A DNA stretch of 64,000 bases from Streptomyces sp. NBC_00178 (GTDB taxonomy: Bacteria; Actinomycetota; Actinomycetes; Streptomycetales; Streptomycetaceae): assembly GCF_036206005.1 (NCBI RefSeq), contig NZ_CP108143.1:4431501-4495500 (forward strand), written 5' to 3'. Positions within the stretch are counted from its first letter, which is position 1, and every line of letters starts with the position of its first letter. Shown here piece after piece: positions 17,191-24,784 of this stretch. The position numbers and the translations under genes are program-made. The notes beneath the pieces were generated by a model, which did no database searches, was not told the origin of the DNA, and saw nothing but the letters and a program-made list of their open reading frames with translations.

Positions 17191-17675
17191 CCACCGCGAC
17201 CGCTGTGCTCCGGGAGATGCGGTGGTGGGACATCGATCCCGTCCTGGAGCTGGAGCACGAACTGTTCCCCGACGACGCCTGGTCGGCCGGCATGTTCTGG
17301 TCGGAGCTCGCCCGCGCCCGCGGGCCCCGCGCCACCCACCGCTACGTCGTCGCCGAGGACCCCGACGGCCGGATCGTCGGCTACGCGGGACTCGCGTCGG
17401 CCGGTGACCTCGCCGACGTCCAGACCATCGCCGTGAGCCGCACCCAGTGGGGCGGCGGCCTCGGCTCCGAGCTCCTGACCGACCTCCTCCGGCACGCCAC
17501 CGCCTTCGAGTGCACCGCCGTGCTCCTGGAGGTCCGCGTCGACAACACCCGCGCGCAGAAGCTCTACGAACGCTTCGGCTTCGAACCCATCGGCTTCCGC
17601 CGCGGCTACTACCAGCCGGGCAACATCGACGCACTCGTCATGCGCCTGACCGTACAAGGAACAGAGACAGACTGA
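17187..17675 (+). CDS. rimI: ribosomal protein S18 alanine N-acetyltransferase (GNAT)
   Basis: GNAT acetyltransferase of the RimI type, 162 residues. It has the acetyl-CoA binding segment QTIAVSRTQWGGGLGSELL near residue 78 and the C-terminal LLEVRVDNTRAQKLYERFGF. The GTG start overlaps the tsaB stop and its own stop overlaps the tsaD ATG. The position between tsaB and tsaD is the classical rimI location. The target beyond ribosomal protein S18 is uncertain. Confidence 0.93.
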   Translation: MTTATAVLREMRWWDIDPVLELEHELFPDDAWSAGMFWSELARARGPRATHRYVVAEDPDGRIVGYAGLASAGDLADVQTIAVSRTQWGGGLGSELLTDLLRHATAFECTAVLLEVRVDNTRAQKLYERFGFEPIGFRRGYYQPGNIDALVMRLTVQGTETD

Positions 17676-18775
17676 TGGCTGACGAACCGCTCGTACTCGG
17701 CATCGAGACCTCCTGCGACGAGACCGGCGTGGGCATCGTGCGCGGGACCACGCTCCTCGCCGACGCCGTCGCCTCCAGCGTCGACACGCACGCGCGCTTC
17801 GGCGGCGTCGTCCCGGAGATCGCGTCCCGCGCCCACCTGGAGGCCATGGTCCCCACCATCGAGCGCGCCCTGAAGGACGCCGGGATCAGCGCCCGCGACC
17901 TCGACGGCATCGCGGTCACGGCCGGTCCAGGGCTCGCCGGGGCGCTGCTCGTCGGCGTGTCGGCCGCGAAGGCCTACGCGTACGCCCTGAACAAGCCGCT
18001 GTACGGGGTGAACCACCTGGCCTCGCACATCTGCGTCGACCAGCTGGAGCACGGCCCGCTGCCGGAGCCCACGATGGCCCTGCTGGTCAGCGGCGGGCAC
18101 TCCTCGCTGCTGCTGGCCCCGGACATCACCAACGACGTACGGCCGCTCGGCGCGACCATCGACGACGCCGCCGGTGAGGCCTTCGACAAGATCGCCCGGG
18201 TGCTCGACCTCGGTTTCCCCGGCGGCCCGGTCATCGACCGGCTGGCCAGGGAGGGCGACCCGAAGGCGATCGCCTTCCCGCGCGGACTGAGCGGCTCGCG
18301 CGACCCCGCGTACGACTTCTCCTTCTCCGGGCTCAAGACGTCCGTGGCGCGCTGGATCGAGGCGAAGCGCGCGGCCGGCGAGGACGTGCCCGTACGGGAC
18401 GTCGCCGCCTCCTTCCAGGAGGCCGTCGTCGACGTCCTCACCCGCAAGGCCGTCCGCGCCTGCAAGGACGAGGGCGTCGACCACCTGATGATCGGCGGCG
18501 GCGTCGCGGCCAACTCGCGGCTCCGGGCGCTCGCCGAGGAGCGCTGCGAGAAGGCGGGGATCCGGCTGCGGGTCCCCAGGCCCGGACTGTGCACCGACAA
18601 CGGCGCCATGGTCGCCGCGCTCGGCGCCGAGATGGTCGCCCGCAACCGCCCCGCCTCGGACTGGGAGCTGTCCGCGGACTCCTCGCTGCCGGTCACCGAG
18701 ACGCACGTGCCGGGCGCGCACGGCCACGACCACGACCACATCCACGAGGTCAGCAAGGACAACCTCTACTCATGA
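17675..18775 (+). CDS. tsaD: tRNA N6-adenosine threonylcarbamoyltransferase TsaD
   Basis: Transfers the threonylcarbamoyl group to A37 of tRNA; ASKHA fold with bound metal. 366 residues: GIETSCDETGVGIV at the N-terminus, the metal-binding HLASH near residue 115 and LLVSGGHSSLL near residue 135. The C-terminus has an extra His/Asp-rich tail (HGHDHDHIHEV) that could bind metal. ATG overlaps the rimI stop (TGATG). Its stop overlaps the next small gene. Confidence 0.96.
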   Translation: MADEPLVLGIETSCDETGVGIVRGTTLLADAVASSVDTHARFGGVVPEIASRAHLEAMVPTIERALKDAGISARDLDGIAVTAGPGLAGALLVGVSAAKAYAYALNKPLYGVNHLASHICVDQLEHGPLPEPTMALLVSGGHSSLLLAPDITNDVRPLGATIDDAAGEAFDKIARVLDLGFPGGPVIDRLAREGDPKAIAFPRGLSGSRDPAYDFSFSGLKTSVARWIEAKRAAGEDVPVRDVAASFQEAVVDVLTRKAVRACKDEGVDHLMIGGGVAANSRLRALAEERCEKAGIRLRVPRPGLCTDNGAMVAALGAEMVARNRPASDWELSADSSLPVTETHVPGAHGHDHDHIHEVSKDNLYS

Positions 18776-19041
18776 CCGTCGCGCTGATGTGGGAGGCCCG
18801 CGCCGCGGAGGGCAGGGGCGCGGAGCTGCTGGAGTGGGCGCGGGCCAGGGCGGCCGGGCTGACCCGCGAGCCGCTGCGCAGCGAACTGCTGCGCGCGCCC
18901 GGCGACCGGGTCCTCGTGCTGACCTGGTGGGACGCGGCGTACGACGACGAGCTGCCGGAGCTGCCGGAGCCGGACGCCGGGCTGATCACCCGCGCCGTCC
19001 ACCGGTGGCGCTTCGAGTCCCTCGGCCCCGCCGGCGGCTGA
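18772..19041 (+). CDS. small hypothetical protein coupled to tsaD
   Basis: An 89-residue protein whose ATG overlaps the tsaD stop (ATGA), so it is translated as the last gene of the tsaB-rimI-tsaD operon. The composition (MWEARAAEGRGAELLEWARA ... VLVLTWWDAAYDDELPELPE) suggests a small alpha/beta fold similar to ABM (monooxygenase-like) or dimeric ferredoxin-like proteins. No catalytic motif. Function unknown. Confidence 0.7.
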   Translation: MTVALMWEARAAEGRGAELLEWARARAAGLTREPLRSELLRAPGDRVLVLTWWDAAYDDELPELPEPDAGLITRAVHRWRFESLGPAGG

Positions 19042-19107
19042 TCCGGACCCGCCGGCCGCCGGACCGGGCACCCGCCGGAAAAGAAATCCGGGAAAAGCTC
19101 CCGGAGG

Positions 19108-19134
19108 TGTCGATCCAGGCCCCTCCCGTTCGAC
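19108..19134 (+). promoter_or_regulatory. putative ECF42 promoter of the DGPF gene
   Basis: TGTCGA at 19108-19113 and CGAC at 19131-19134, 17 nt apart. From memory, ECF42 sigma factors recognise -35 TGTCGA and -10 CGA/TC, so this site fits. It lies about 53 nt before the YCII/DGPF gene, whose neighbour is the ECF42 gene itself, suggesting autoregulation of the module. Confidence 0.6.
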
Positions 19135-19186
19135 GCAGGAGTGAGAGGCGGGGAACGGCCCCGCTTCCCGAGTCCGAGGAGACACC

Positions 19187-19543
19187 ATGCCGCGCTATCT
19201 GACGATGGTCCGCATCGACGAGCGGAACACCCCGCCCGGGGGCCCCAGCGAAGCGCTGCTGGAGCGCATGGGGGCGCTCATCGAGGAGATGACCAAGGCC
19301 GGTGTCCTGCTGGACACCGCGGGCCTCACCCCGACCTCGGAGGGCACCAGGGTCACCTGGTCGAACGGCGAGTTCACCGTCACCGACGGGCCGTTCACCG
19401 AGACCAAGGAGGTCATCGGGGGCTACGCGCTCATCCAGGCCAAGGACAGGGCCGAGATCCTGGAGTGGACCAAGCGCTTCCTCGCCGTCCACGAGCCGTA
19501 CTGGACGATCACCTCCGAGATCCGCGAGATCGCCGAAGGCTGA
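19187..19543 (+). CDS. YCII-related (DGPF domain) protein
   Basis: A 118-residue protein of the YCII/DGPF family. The signature TDGPFTETKEVIGGYALIQA lies near residue 64. The ATG is preceded by GAGGAG. DGPF genes are the characteristic partners of ECF42 sigma factors, and the sigma gene starts 70 nt downstream. The biochemical role of DGPF proteins is not known. The upstream promoter matches the expected ECF42 target. Confidence 0.9.
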   Translation: MPRYLTMVRIDERNTPPGGPSEALLERMGALIEEMTKAGVLLDTAGLTPTSEGTRVTWSNGEFTVTDGPFTETKEVIGGYALIQAKDRAEILEWTKRFLAVHEPYWTITSEIREIAEG

Positions 19544-19613
19544 CCGGCACGGACGGCGGCGACCGGGGCGGGCGGCGGATCCTTGCCGCGCCCGCCCCCG
19601 GCTGCTCTGATGG

Positions 19614-20861
19614 GTGCCCGTGACAGCAACGAGCAGCGCCGTCGAGGCCGTGTACCGGATCGAATCGGCCAGGATCATCGCCGGCACGGCGCGCATCGTG
19701 CGGGACGTGGGCATCGCCGAGGAGATCGCGCAGGACGCCCTCGTCGCCGCGCTGGAGCAGTGGCCCGAGACCGGAGTACCGGACCGCCCCGGGGCCTGGC
19801 TCATGGCCACCGCCAAGCACCGCGCGATCGACCTCGTACGCCGCAGGGAGACCTACGCCCGCAAGCTGGCCGAGGTGGGCAGGGCGCTGGAGGACGTGCC
19901 GCCGCCCGAACCGGCCGGCCCGGACGACATCGACGACGACGTGCTCCGGCTGATCTTCACCTCGTGCCATCCGGTGCTCTCCACCGGGGCGCGCGTCGCC
20001 CTCACCCTGCGCCTCCTCGGCGGCCTGCGCACCGACGAGATCGCCCGCGCGTTCCTGGCCGGGGAGCCGGCCGTCGCCCAGCGCATCGTCCGGGCCAAGC
20101 GGACCCTGGGGCGCGCGGGCGTGCCCTTCGAGGTGCCGTCGGGGCCCGAGCTCTCCGCCCGGCTCGGCTCCGTGCTCGACGTGATCTACCTGATCTTCAA
20201 CGAGGGGTACGCGGCCACCGCCGGGGACGACCTGCTGCGCCCCGCGCTCTGCGAGGACGCGCTGCGGCTCGCACGGCTGCTGGCCGGCCTGATGGACGGG
20301 GAACCCGAGGTCCACGGACTGGTGGCGCTCCTGGAACTGCAGGCGTCGCGCACCCGCGCCAGGACCGGCGCCGACGGCACTCCGCTCCTGCTGGCCGAGC
20401 AGAACCGCGCGCGCTGGGACCAGTTGCTGATCCGGCGGGGCTTCGCCGCCCTGGAACGTGCGCACGCGCTGGGCGGTGCCCCCGGTCCGTACACACTGCA
20501 GGCCGCGATCGCCGCCTGCCACGCCCGCGCCGTGAGCTGGTCCGACACCGACTGGCCGGCGATCGCCACGCTCTACGGCCGGCTGGTCAGGGCCGCCCCG
20601 TCGCCGGTGGTGGAGCTGAACCGGGCGGTGGCCGTCTCGATGGCCGAGGGGCCGGAGGCGGGCCTCGCCCTGACCGACGCGCTGCTGGACGAACCGTCCC
20701 TCGCGGGATACCACCTGATGCCCAGCGTGCGGGGCGACCTGCTGGAGCGGCTGGGGCGCGGGGAGGAGGCGCGAGCCGCGTTCGTCCGGGCGTCCGAGCT
20801 GACCCGTAACGCGCGGGAGCGGGAGCTGCTGCTCGCACGGGCCGAGCGCGTGTCCCGATGA
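19614..20861 (+). CDS. ECF42-type RNA polymerase sigma factor with long C-terminal extension
   Basis: A 415-residue sigma factor. The sigma2 region lies near residues 10-75 (AEEIAQDALVAALEQWPE), and sigma4 near 120-165 (TLRLLGGLRTDEIARAFLAG). About 230 extra residues follow, with FNEGYAATAGDD near residue 195 and helical repeat-like segments. This extension together with the adjacent DGPF gene identifies the ECF42 group, which lacks a classical anti-sigma factor. The start is uncertain: GTG 19614 or GTG 19620. Confidence 0.88.
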   Translation: MPVTATSSAVEAVYRIESARIIAGTARIVRDVGIAEEIAQDALVAALEQWPETGVPDRPGAWLMATAKHRAIDLVRRRETYARKLAEVGRALEDVPPPEPAGPDDIDDDVLRLIFTSCHPVLSTGARVALTLRLLGGLRTDEIARAFLAGEPAVAQRIVRAKRTLGRAGVPFEVPSGPELSARLGSVLDVIYLIFNEGYAATAGDDLLRPALCEDALRLARLLAGLMDGEPEVHGLVALLELQASRTRARTGADGTPLLLAEQNRARWDQLLIRRGFAALERAHALGGAPGPYTLQAAIAACHARAVSWSDTDWPAIATLYGRLVRAAPSPVVELNRAVAVSMAEGPEAGLALTDALLDEPSLAGYHLMPSVRGDLLERLGRGEEARAAFVRASELTRNARERELLLARAERVSR

Positions 20862-20933
20862 GTTCCGGGTCCCGCCGCGGTCTACCGTGCACAGCGTCCT
20901 GAGGAGCGGCGCGGTGCACGGAGGAGAGAGACC

Positions 20934-21395
20934 ATGCAGAAGATCAGGCCCTGTCTGTGGTTCGACGACCAGGCCGAGGAGGCGGCCGCCTTCTACGTCT
21001 CGGTGTTCGGCGGTGATTCCCGCATCGAGGACGTCACCCGCTGGCCCGAGGGGACGGAACTGGCCGGATCGGTCCTGACCGTCGACTTCGTGCTCGCCGG
21101 CCAGGAGTACGTGGGCCTCAACGGCGGCCCGCAGTTCACCTTCGACGAGGCCGTGTCGCTGAGCGTGGACTGCGCGGACCAGGAGGAGGTCGACCGGCTG
21201 TGGGAGAAGTTCACCGAAGCCGGTGAGGAGAGCCAGTGCGGCTGGCTGAAGGACAAGTACGGGCTGTCCTGGCAGATCGTGCCGCGCGAGCTCCCGGAGC
21301 TGCTGGCCGGCCCCGACCGGGCCCGCGCGCAACGGGCGATGAAGGCCATGATGGGCATGCGGAAGCTGGACATCCAGGCGCTCCGGGACGCCTGA
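20934..21395 (+). CDS. VOC family protein (PhnB-like)
   Basis: A 153-residue protein of the glyoxalase/vicinal-oxygen-chelate superfamily, PhnB or 3-demethylubiquinone-methyltransferase-like subgroup. MQKIRPCLWFDDQAEEAAAF starts the first beta-alpha-beta module, and CGWLKDKYGLSWQIVP is the family C-terminal signature. Strong ribosome binding site (GGAGGAGAGAGACC). It follows the ECF42 gene and may belong to the same regulated set, since such proteins are often near DGPF genes. Confidence 0.88.
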   Translation: MQKIRPCLWFDDQAEEAAAFYVSVFGGDSRIEDVTRWPEGTELAGSVLTVDFVLAGQEYVGLNGGPQFTFDEAVSLSVDCADQEEVDRLWEKFTEAGEESQCGWLKDKYGLSWQIVPRELPELLAGPDRARAQRAMKAMMGMRKLDIQALRDA

Positions 21396-21468
21396 CCCCC
21401 CGGCCACGCCGTGCGCGGGCCGGGGAAGGAGCGCACCCTGGAAACAGGGACTCCGGGAGGTGACCGTC

Positions 21469-21741
21469 ATGATGGAGACCACCGTCGGATGGCATGTCGA
21501 GCTGGAATTCGAGGAGGACACCCACCGCACCCGCGCGGCGGCCCTCGTACGGCTCAGCGACGGGACCGAGGTACGGGCCCACGGATACGCCAGCCGCCAC
21601 CCCTCCGACGCGGAGCAGCCGCGGGTGGGCGAGGAGATCGCCGGTGCCCGCGCGCTGAACGAACTCGCGATGAAGCTGCTCACCAAGGCGCACGACGAGA
21701 TCGACGACGCGTCCGGCCGCACGTCGTACCCGCTGACCTGA
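21469..21741 (+). CDS. DUF1876 family protein
   Basis: A 90-residue protein of the actinobacterial DUF1876 family (GWHVELEFEEDTHRTRAAAL...). ATG 21469 is chosen because GGGAGG lies 8 nt upstream; ATG 21472 is an alternative. The small acidic fold has a conserved EIAGARALNELAMKLL helix and has been associated with dsRBD-like folds in annotations. Function unknown. Confidence 0.85.
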   Translation: MMETTVGWHVELEFEEDTHRTRAAALVRLSDGTEVRAHGYASRHPSDAEQPRVGEEIAGARALNELAMKLLTKAHDEIDDASGRTSYPLT

Positions 21742-21814
21742 CCGTCCGCACACGCGGGTGCCGGGCCCCGGCCGGCCGCTTTCGGTGACGCGGGACGCGT
21801 CCCCGGTGGAGCCC

Positions 21815-23038
21815 TCAGGAAGGCTTCACCGGGTGCCCGATCAGCATCGTCGGGGCCCCGGCCACCCGGGTCAGGAAGACGGTGGCCGAGTGCGGCCCCT
21901 GGAGCTTCATCCTGCGGCGCAGCTCCTCGGGTTCGACCGCGGAACCCCGCTTCTTGACCGTCAGGACGCCGACCTGACGCTCCCTCAGCAGTGCTTTGAG
22001 CTTCTTCATGTTGAAGGGCATTTGGTCGGTGATCTCGTACGCGGCCGTGGCGTCGGACGTGTACGGGACGTCGCTCGTGACGTAGGCGATCGTCTCGTCG
22101 ATGAGCCTGCCGCCGCACCGCTCGACGATGTCGGCCACGAGGTGTGCGCGGATCACGGCGCCGTCCGGCTCGTACAGGTACCGGCCGACGGGACCGACCG
22201 GCGGGGAGGGGAGCGGGCCGGCGGAGGTGAGGGTCGCGCGTGACGGCAGGAGGGTGGCCCGGTAGGCGCCGGGAGTGAAGCCCTCGCCGAACCAGAGCAC
22301 GGCCTCCTTCACGTCTCCGCCGTCCGAGATCCACTCGGCCTCGGCCTGCGGGCCGATCGCCTCGTGCGGGACCCCCGGGGCGATCTTCAGCGCCGCGCGG
22401 GGGGCCTTCAGCGCGGCCTCCGTCGCCCAGGAGAGGGGCGGCGAGTAGGCCTCCGGGTCGAAGATCCGGCCGCGCCCGCCGCGACGCGCCGGGTCGACGA
22501 AGACCGCGTCGTACGGCGAGGTGTCGATCCCGGTGACGTCGGCGCACCGCACCTCGACGAGATCCTGGAGGCCGAGCGCCTCGGCGTTGGCGCGCGCCAC
22601 CAGCGCGGTCAACGGGTCGCGGTCCACGGCCAGCACGCTCATGCCCGCGCGGGCCAGGGCGATCGCGTCACCACCGATCCCGCAGCACAGGTCGGCCACA
22701 CTGCGCACGCCGCGCTCCGCGAACCGCTCCGCGCGGTAGGAGGCGACGGAGGTGCGGGTCGCCTGCTCCACGCCGTCGGGGGTGAAGAACATGCGGAACG
22801 CGTCCTCGGCCCCGAACTTCGCCATCGCGCGCTGCCGCAGCCGCGCCTGGCCGAGGGCCGCCGACACCAGGGCGGCGGGGTGGGAGCGCCGCAGACGGGT
22901 CGCCGTCGCCAGTTCGCGGGCGGGGTCGTGGTCGCGGAGCTCCTCCAGGAGGGCCGCCCCCTGCGGGGTGCGCAGGGCGGCGAAGGAGGCGAGCGGGTCG
23001 GCCGGGCCGGCGGGGGGAAGGGCGTTCACACGATCCAT
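21815..23038 (-). CDS. class I SAM-dependent methyltransferase, THUMP-like C-terminus
   Basis: A 407-residue methyltransferase. Motif I is VADLCCGIGGDAIALARAG near residue 110, and the post-I acid is VLAVDRDPLTA. The motif FVDPARRGGRGR near residue 175 sits where the NPPY-type motif would be. The C-terminal VGVLTVKKRGSAVEPEEL region is the THUMP-like domain seen in this actinobacterial family. The start ATG at 23038 gives MDRVNALPPAG. The substrate is probably a nucleic acid, but it is not established. Confidence 0.85.
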   Translation of the reverse strand: MDRVNALPPAGPADPLASFAALRTPQGAALLEELRDHDPARELATATRLRRSHPAALVSAALGQARLRQRAMAKFGAEDAFRMFFTPDGVEQATRTSVASYRAERFAERGVRSVADLCCGIGGDAIALARAGMSVLAVDRDPLTALVARANAEALGLQDLVEVRCADVTGIDTSPYDAVFVDPARRGGRGRIFDPEAYSPPLSWATEAALKAPRAALKIAPGVPHEAIGPQAEAEWISDGGDVKEAVLWFGEGFTPGAYRATLLPSRATLTSAGPLPSPPVGPVGRYLYEPDGAVIRAHLVADIVERCGGRLIDETIAYVTSDVPYTSDATAAYEITDQMPFNMKKLKALLRERQVGVLTVKKRGSAVEPEELRRRMKLQGPHSATVFLTRVAGAPTMLIGHPVKPS

Positions 23039-23120
23039 TGTGAGCCAGCCGGGGGACCCGGCGGGCCGGGTGGAGGTGTCGCCGGAGGCGGCCGGGGTGC
23101 TGCTGGCAGGATGCGGCGCC

Positions 23121-24059
23121 ATGCAGCTAGTACGACAAAAAGAAGAATCTGCCGCGAAGCGGTACAGACCGGCTTGCGCCGTCCTGGCCGCACTGCTGGC
23201 CGCCGCCGTCGCCTCCGGGTGCGCGGGTACGGACGGGGAGACCGCGGACCACGGGAGACCGGCCGCCGGGCAGCCGGGGGCCGCCGCCCGGCCGGGGCCC
23301 GCCGCCGAGGCCGCCGCACGCGCCGAACGGCTGGAGCGGCAGCAGGCCGCCAGGGTCGCGGTCGCGAAGAAGTGGGGCCTGGCGAAGGTCCCGCTCGTCG
23401 CACCGGCACCGCCGGCCCGTAAGCCGCACATCACCACCCGCGAGGGCTTCGAGGTGGAGGGCGGGGAGGCGCTTCCCCCCGTCTTCACCACCGTTCCCAC
23501 CAAGGAACGGATCGTCTTCCTGACGATGGACGACGGGGCGGAGAAGGACCCCGAACTCCTGCGCATGATGACGGAGCTGAAGATCCCCTACAGCGCCTTC
23601 CTCAGCGACTACGTGGTCAGCGACGACTACGGCTACTTCAAGGACATGCAGGCCCGCGGGGTCACCCTCAGCAACCACACGCTGAACCACCGCTATCTGC
23701 CCGGCCTCTCGAAGTCCGAGCAGCGGCGGGAGATCTGCGGCGAGCAGGACAAGATCGAGAAGTACTTCGGGAAGAGGCCCACCCTCTTCAGGCCGCCGTA
23801 CGGCAACTACAACGGGGACACCCTGCGCGTCGCGAAGTCCTGCGGCATCGAGGCCGTCCCGCTGTGGGCGGCCGAGGCGTTCCCCGACCACATGGAGTGG
23901 CGCGAGTGGGACCAGGACCTGCACCCCGGCGACATCGTCCTCACCCACTTCCGCGGACGCGAGGACTGGGAGGGGTCCATGGCCGACATGATCCGCCGGG
24001 TCATGAAGACGATCACGGACAAGGGCTACGCCGTGGCCCGGCTGGAGGACTACGTCTGA
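23121..24059 (+). CDS. polysaccharide deacetylase lipoprotein (NodB domain)
   Basis: A 312-residue extracellular lipoprotein. The signal peptide ends in the lipobox VASGC near residue 33. The NodB domain follows from about residue 130: metal motif TMDDG, SNHTLNHRY, RPPYGNYN and the C-terminal IVLTHF. All five NodB motifs are recognisable, so it is probably an active zinc-dependent deacetylase of peptidoglycan or another wall glycan. No ribosome binding site; CAGGAT 8 nt upstream could be a -10 box. Confidence 0.9.
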   Translation: MQLVRQKEESAAKRYRPACAVLAALLAAAVASGCAGTDGETADHGRPAAGQPGAAARPGPAAEAAARAERLERQQAARVAVAKKWGLAKVPLVAPAPPARKPHITTREGFEVEGGEALPPVFTTVPTKERIVFLTMDDGAEKDPELLRMMTELKIPYSAFLSDYVVSDDYGYFKDMQARGVTLSNHTLNHRYLPGLSKSEQRREICGEQDKIEKYFGKRPTLFRPPYGNYNGDTLRVAKSCGIEAVPLWAAEAFPDHMEWREWDQDLHPGDIVLTHFRGREDWEGSMADMIRRVMKTITDKGYAVARLEDYV

Positions 24060-24195
24060 CGGGTCGGGCGGTCAGGGGCTCCGGTGACCGGGGGTGCGGA
24101 GGGGCCGGCGGGACGGCGCGCCGCCGGAACACCGCGGTGGTCTCCCTCGTTGTCCGGGCGTGAGCGGTCCCGCGACGCCACGCGAGGGTGGTGAA

Positions 24196-24222
24196 TTGGC
24201 ACTCCGCTTGACCGAGTGCTAA
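24196..24222. promoter_or_regulatory. CIRCE operator 1 (HrcA site)
   Basis: TTGGCACTC, 9 nt, GAGTGCTAA: one mismatch from the CIRCE consensus TTAGCACTC-N9-GAGTGCTAA. The -35 box of the groES promoter lies inside its loop, so HrcA binding would block RNA polymerase. Confidence 0.93.
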
Positions 24223-24237
24223 TCGCGGTCATAGTCT
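24208..24237 (+). promoter_or_regulatory. groES-groEL1 vegetative promoter
   Basis: -35 TTGACC at 24208-24213 and -10 TAGTCT at 24232-24237, 18 nt apart. They lie between and within the two CIRCE elements. Transcription should begin near 24244, giving a leader of about 130 nt. Confidence 0.8.
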
Positions 24238-24239
24238 CT

Positions 24240-24272
24240 GTGCTGGCACTCACCGATGGAGAGTGCCAGCAC
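24240..24272. promoter_or_regulatory. CIRCE operator 2 (extended arms)
   Basis: CTGGCACTC, 9 nt, GAGTGCCAG, with perfect arms extended to 12 bp (GTGCTGGCACTC and its complement). It lies at the transcription start. Two CIRCE copies suggest tight HrcA control with induction by heat shock. Confidence 0.93.
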
Positions 24273-24376
24273 AACCGCGCGACAGGACAGGTCCGGCACC
24301 CGCGACGACGGATCGGCCCGGTCGCCACCCACAGACTGTTAAACCCCGTGAGATCTCCGAAGGGGGAGACCGGATC

Positions 24377-24685
24377 GTGTCGACCACCAGCTCCAAGGTT
24401 GCGATCAAGCCGCTCGAGGACCGCATTGTGGTCCAGCCGCTCGACGCCGAGCAGACCACGGCTTCCGGCCTGGTCATTCCGGACACCGCCAAGGAGAAGC
24501 CCCAGGAGGGCGTCGTCCTGGCCGTGGGCCCGGGCCGCTTCGAGAACGGCGAGCGCCTTCCGCTCGACGTCAAGACCGGCGATGTCGTCCTGTACAGCAA
24601 GTACGGCGGCACCGAGGTGAAGTACAACGGCGAGGAGTACCTCGTCCTTTCGGCCCGCGACGTTCTCGCGATCGTCGAGAAGTAA
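24377..24685 (+). CDS. groES: co-chaperonin GroES
   Basis: 10-kDa lid of the GroEL chamber. 102 residues: KVAIKPLEDRIVVQ at the N-terminus, a mobile loop near residues 25-40 (EQTTASGLVIPDTAKEKPQE), and YLVLSARDVLAIVEK at the end. GTG start after AGGGGGAG. Followed by groEL1 in one operon controlled by the CIRCE operators upstream. Confidence 0.98.
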   Translation: MSTTSSKVAIKPLEDRIVVQPLDAEQTTASGLVIPDTAKEKPQEGVVLAVGPGRFENGERLPLDVKTGDVVLYSKYGGTEVKYNGEEYLVLSARDVLAIVEK

Positions 24686-24708
24686 TTCACTTAACGTTTG
24701 CTTCCGTT

Positions 24709-24759
24709 CTGCGCCCCTGGCCCCCTGCGAGATCACTAGCCGGGCGGCGAGGGGCGCAG
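24709..24759 (+). promoter_or_regulatory. groES-groEL1 intergenic stem-loop
   Basis: CTGCGCCCCT and AGGGGCGCAG form a perfect 10-bp stem around a 31-nt loop in the 99-nt gap between the two genes. It has no U-tract. It could be a processing or partial-termination site that sets the ratio of GroES to GroEL. Confidence 0.5.
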
Positions 24760-24784
24760 TTCGTTTGAGAGGACAGCTCAGCCC

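Noticed and set aside
16384..17634. Long N-terminal extension of the L,D-transpeptidase-like protein
   Set aside because: It lies antisense to tsaB and rimI; the signal peptide and ribosome binding site fix the start near 16383.
19509..22547. 1012-codon minus-strand open frame across the ECF42 region
   Set aside because: It runs through several well-supported plus-strand genes, and its translation has no recognisable domain.
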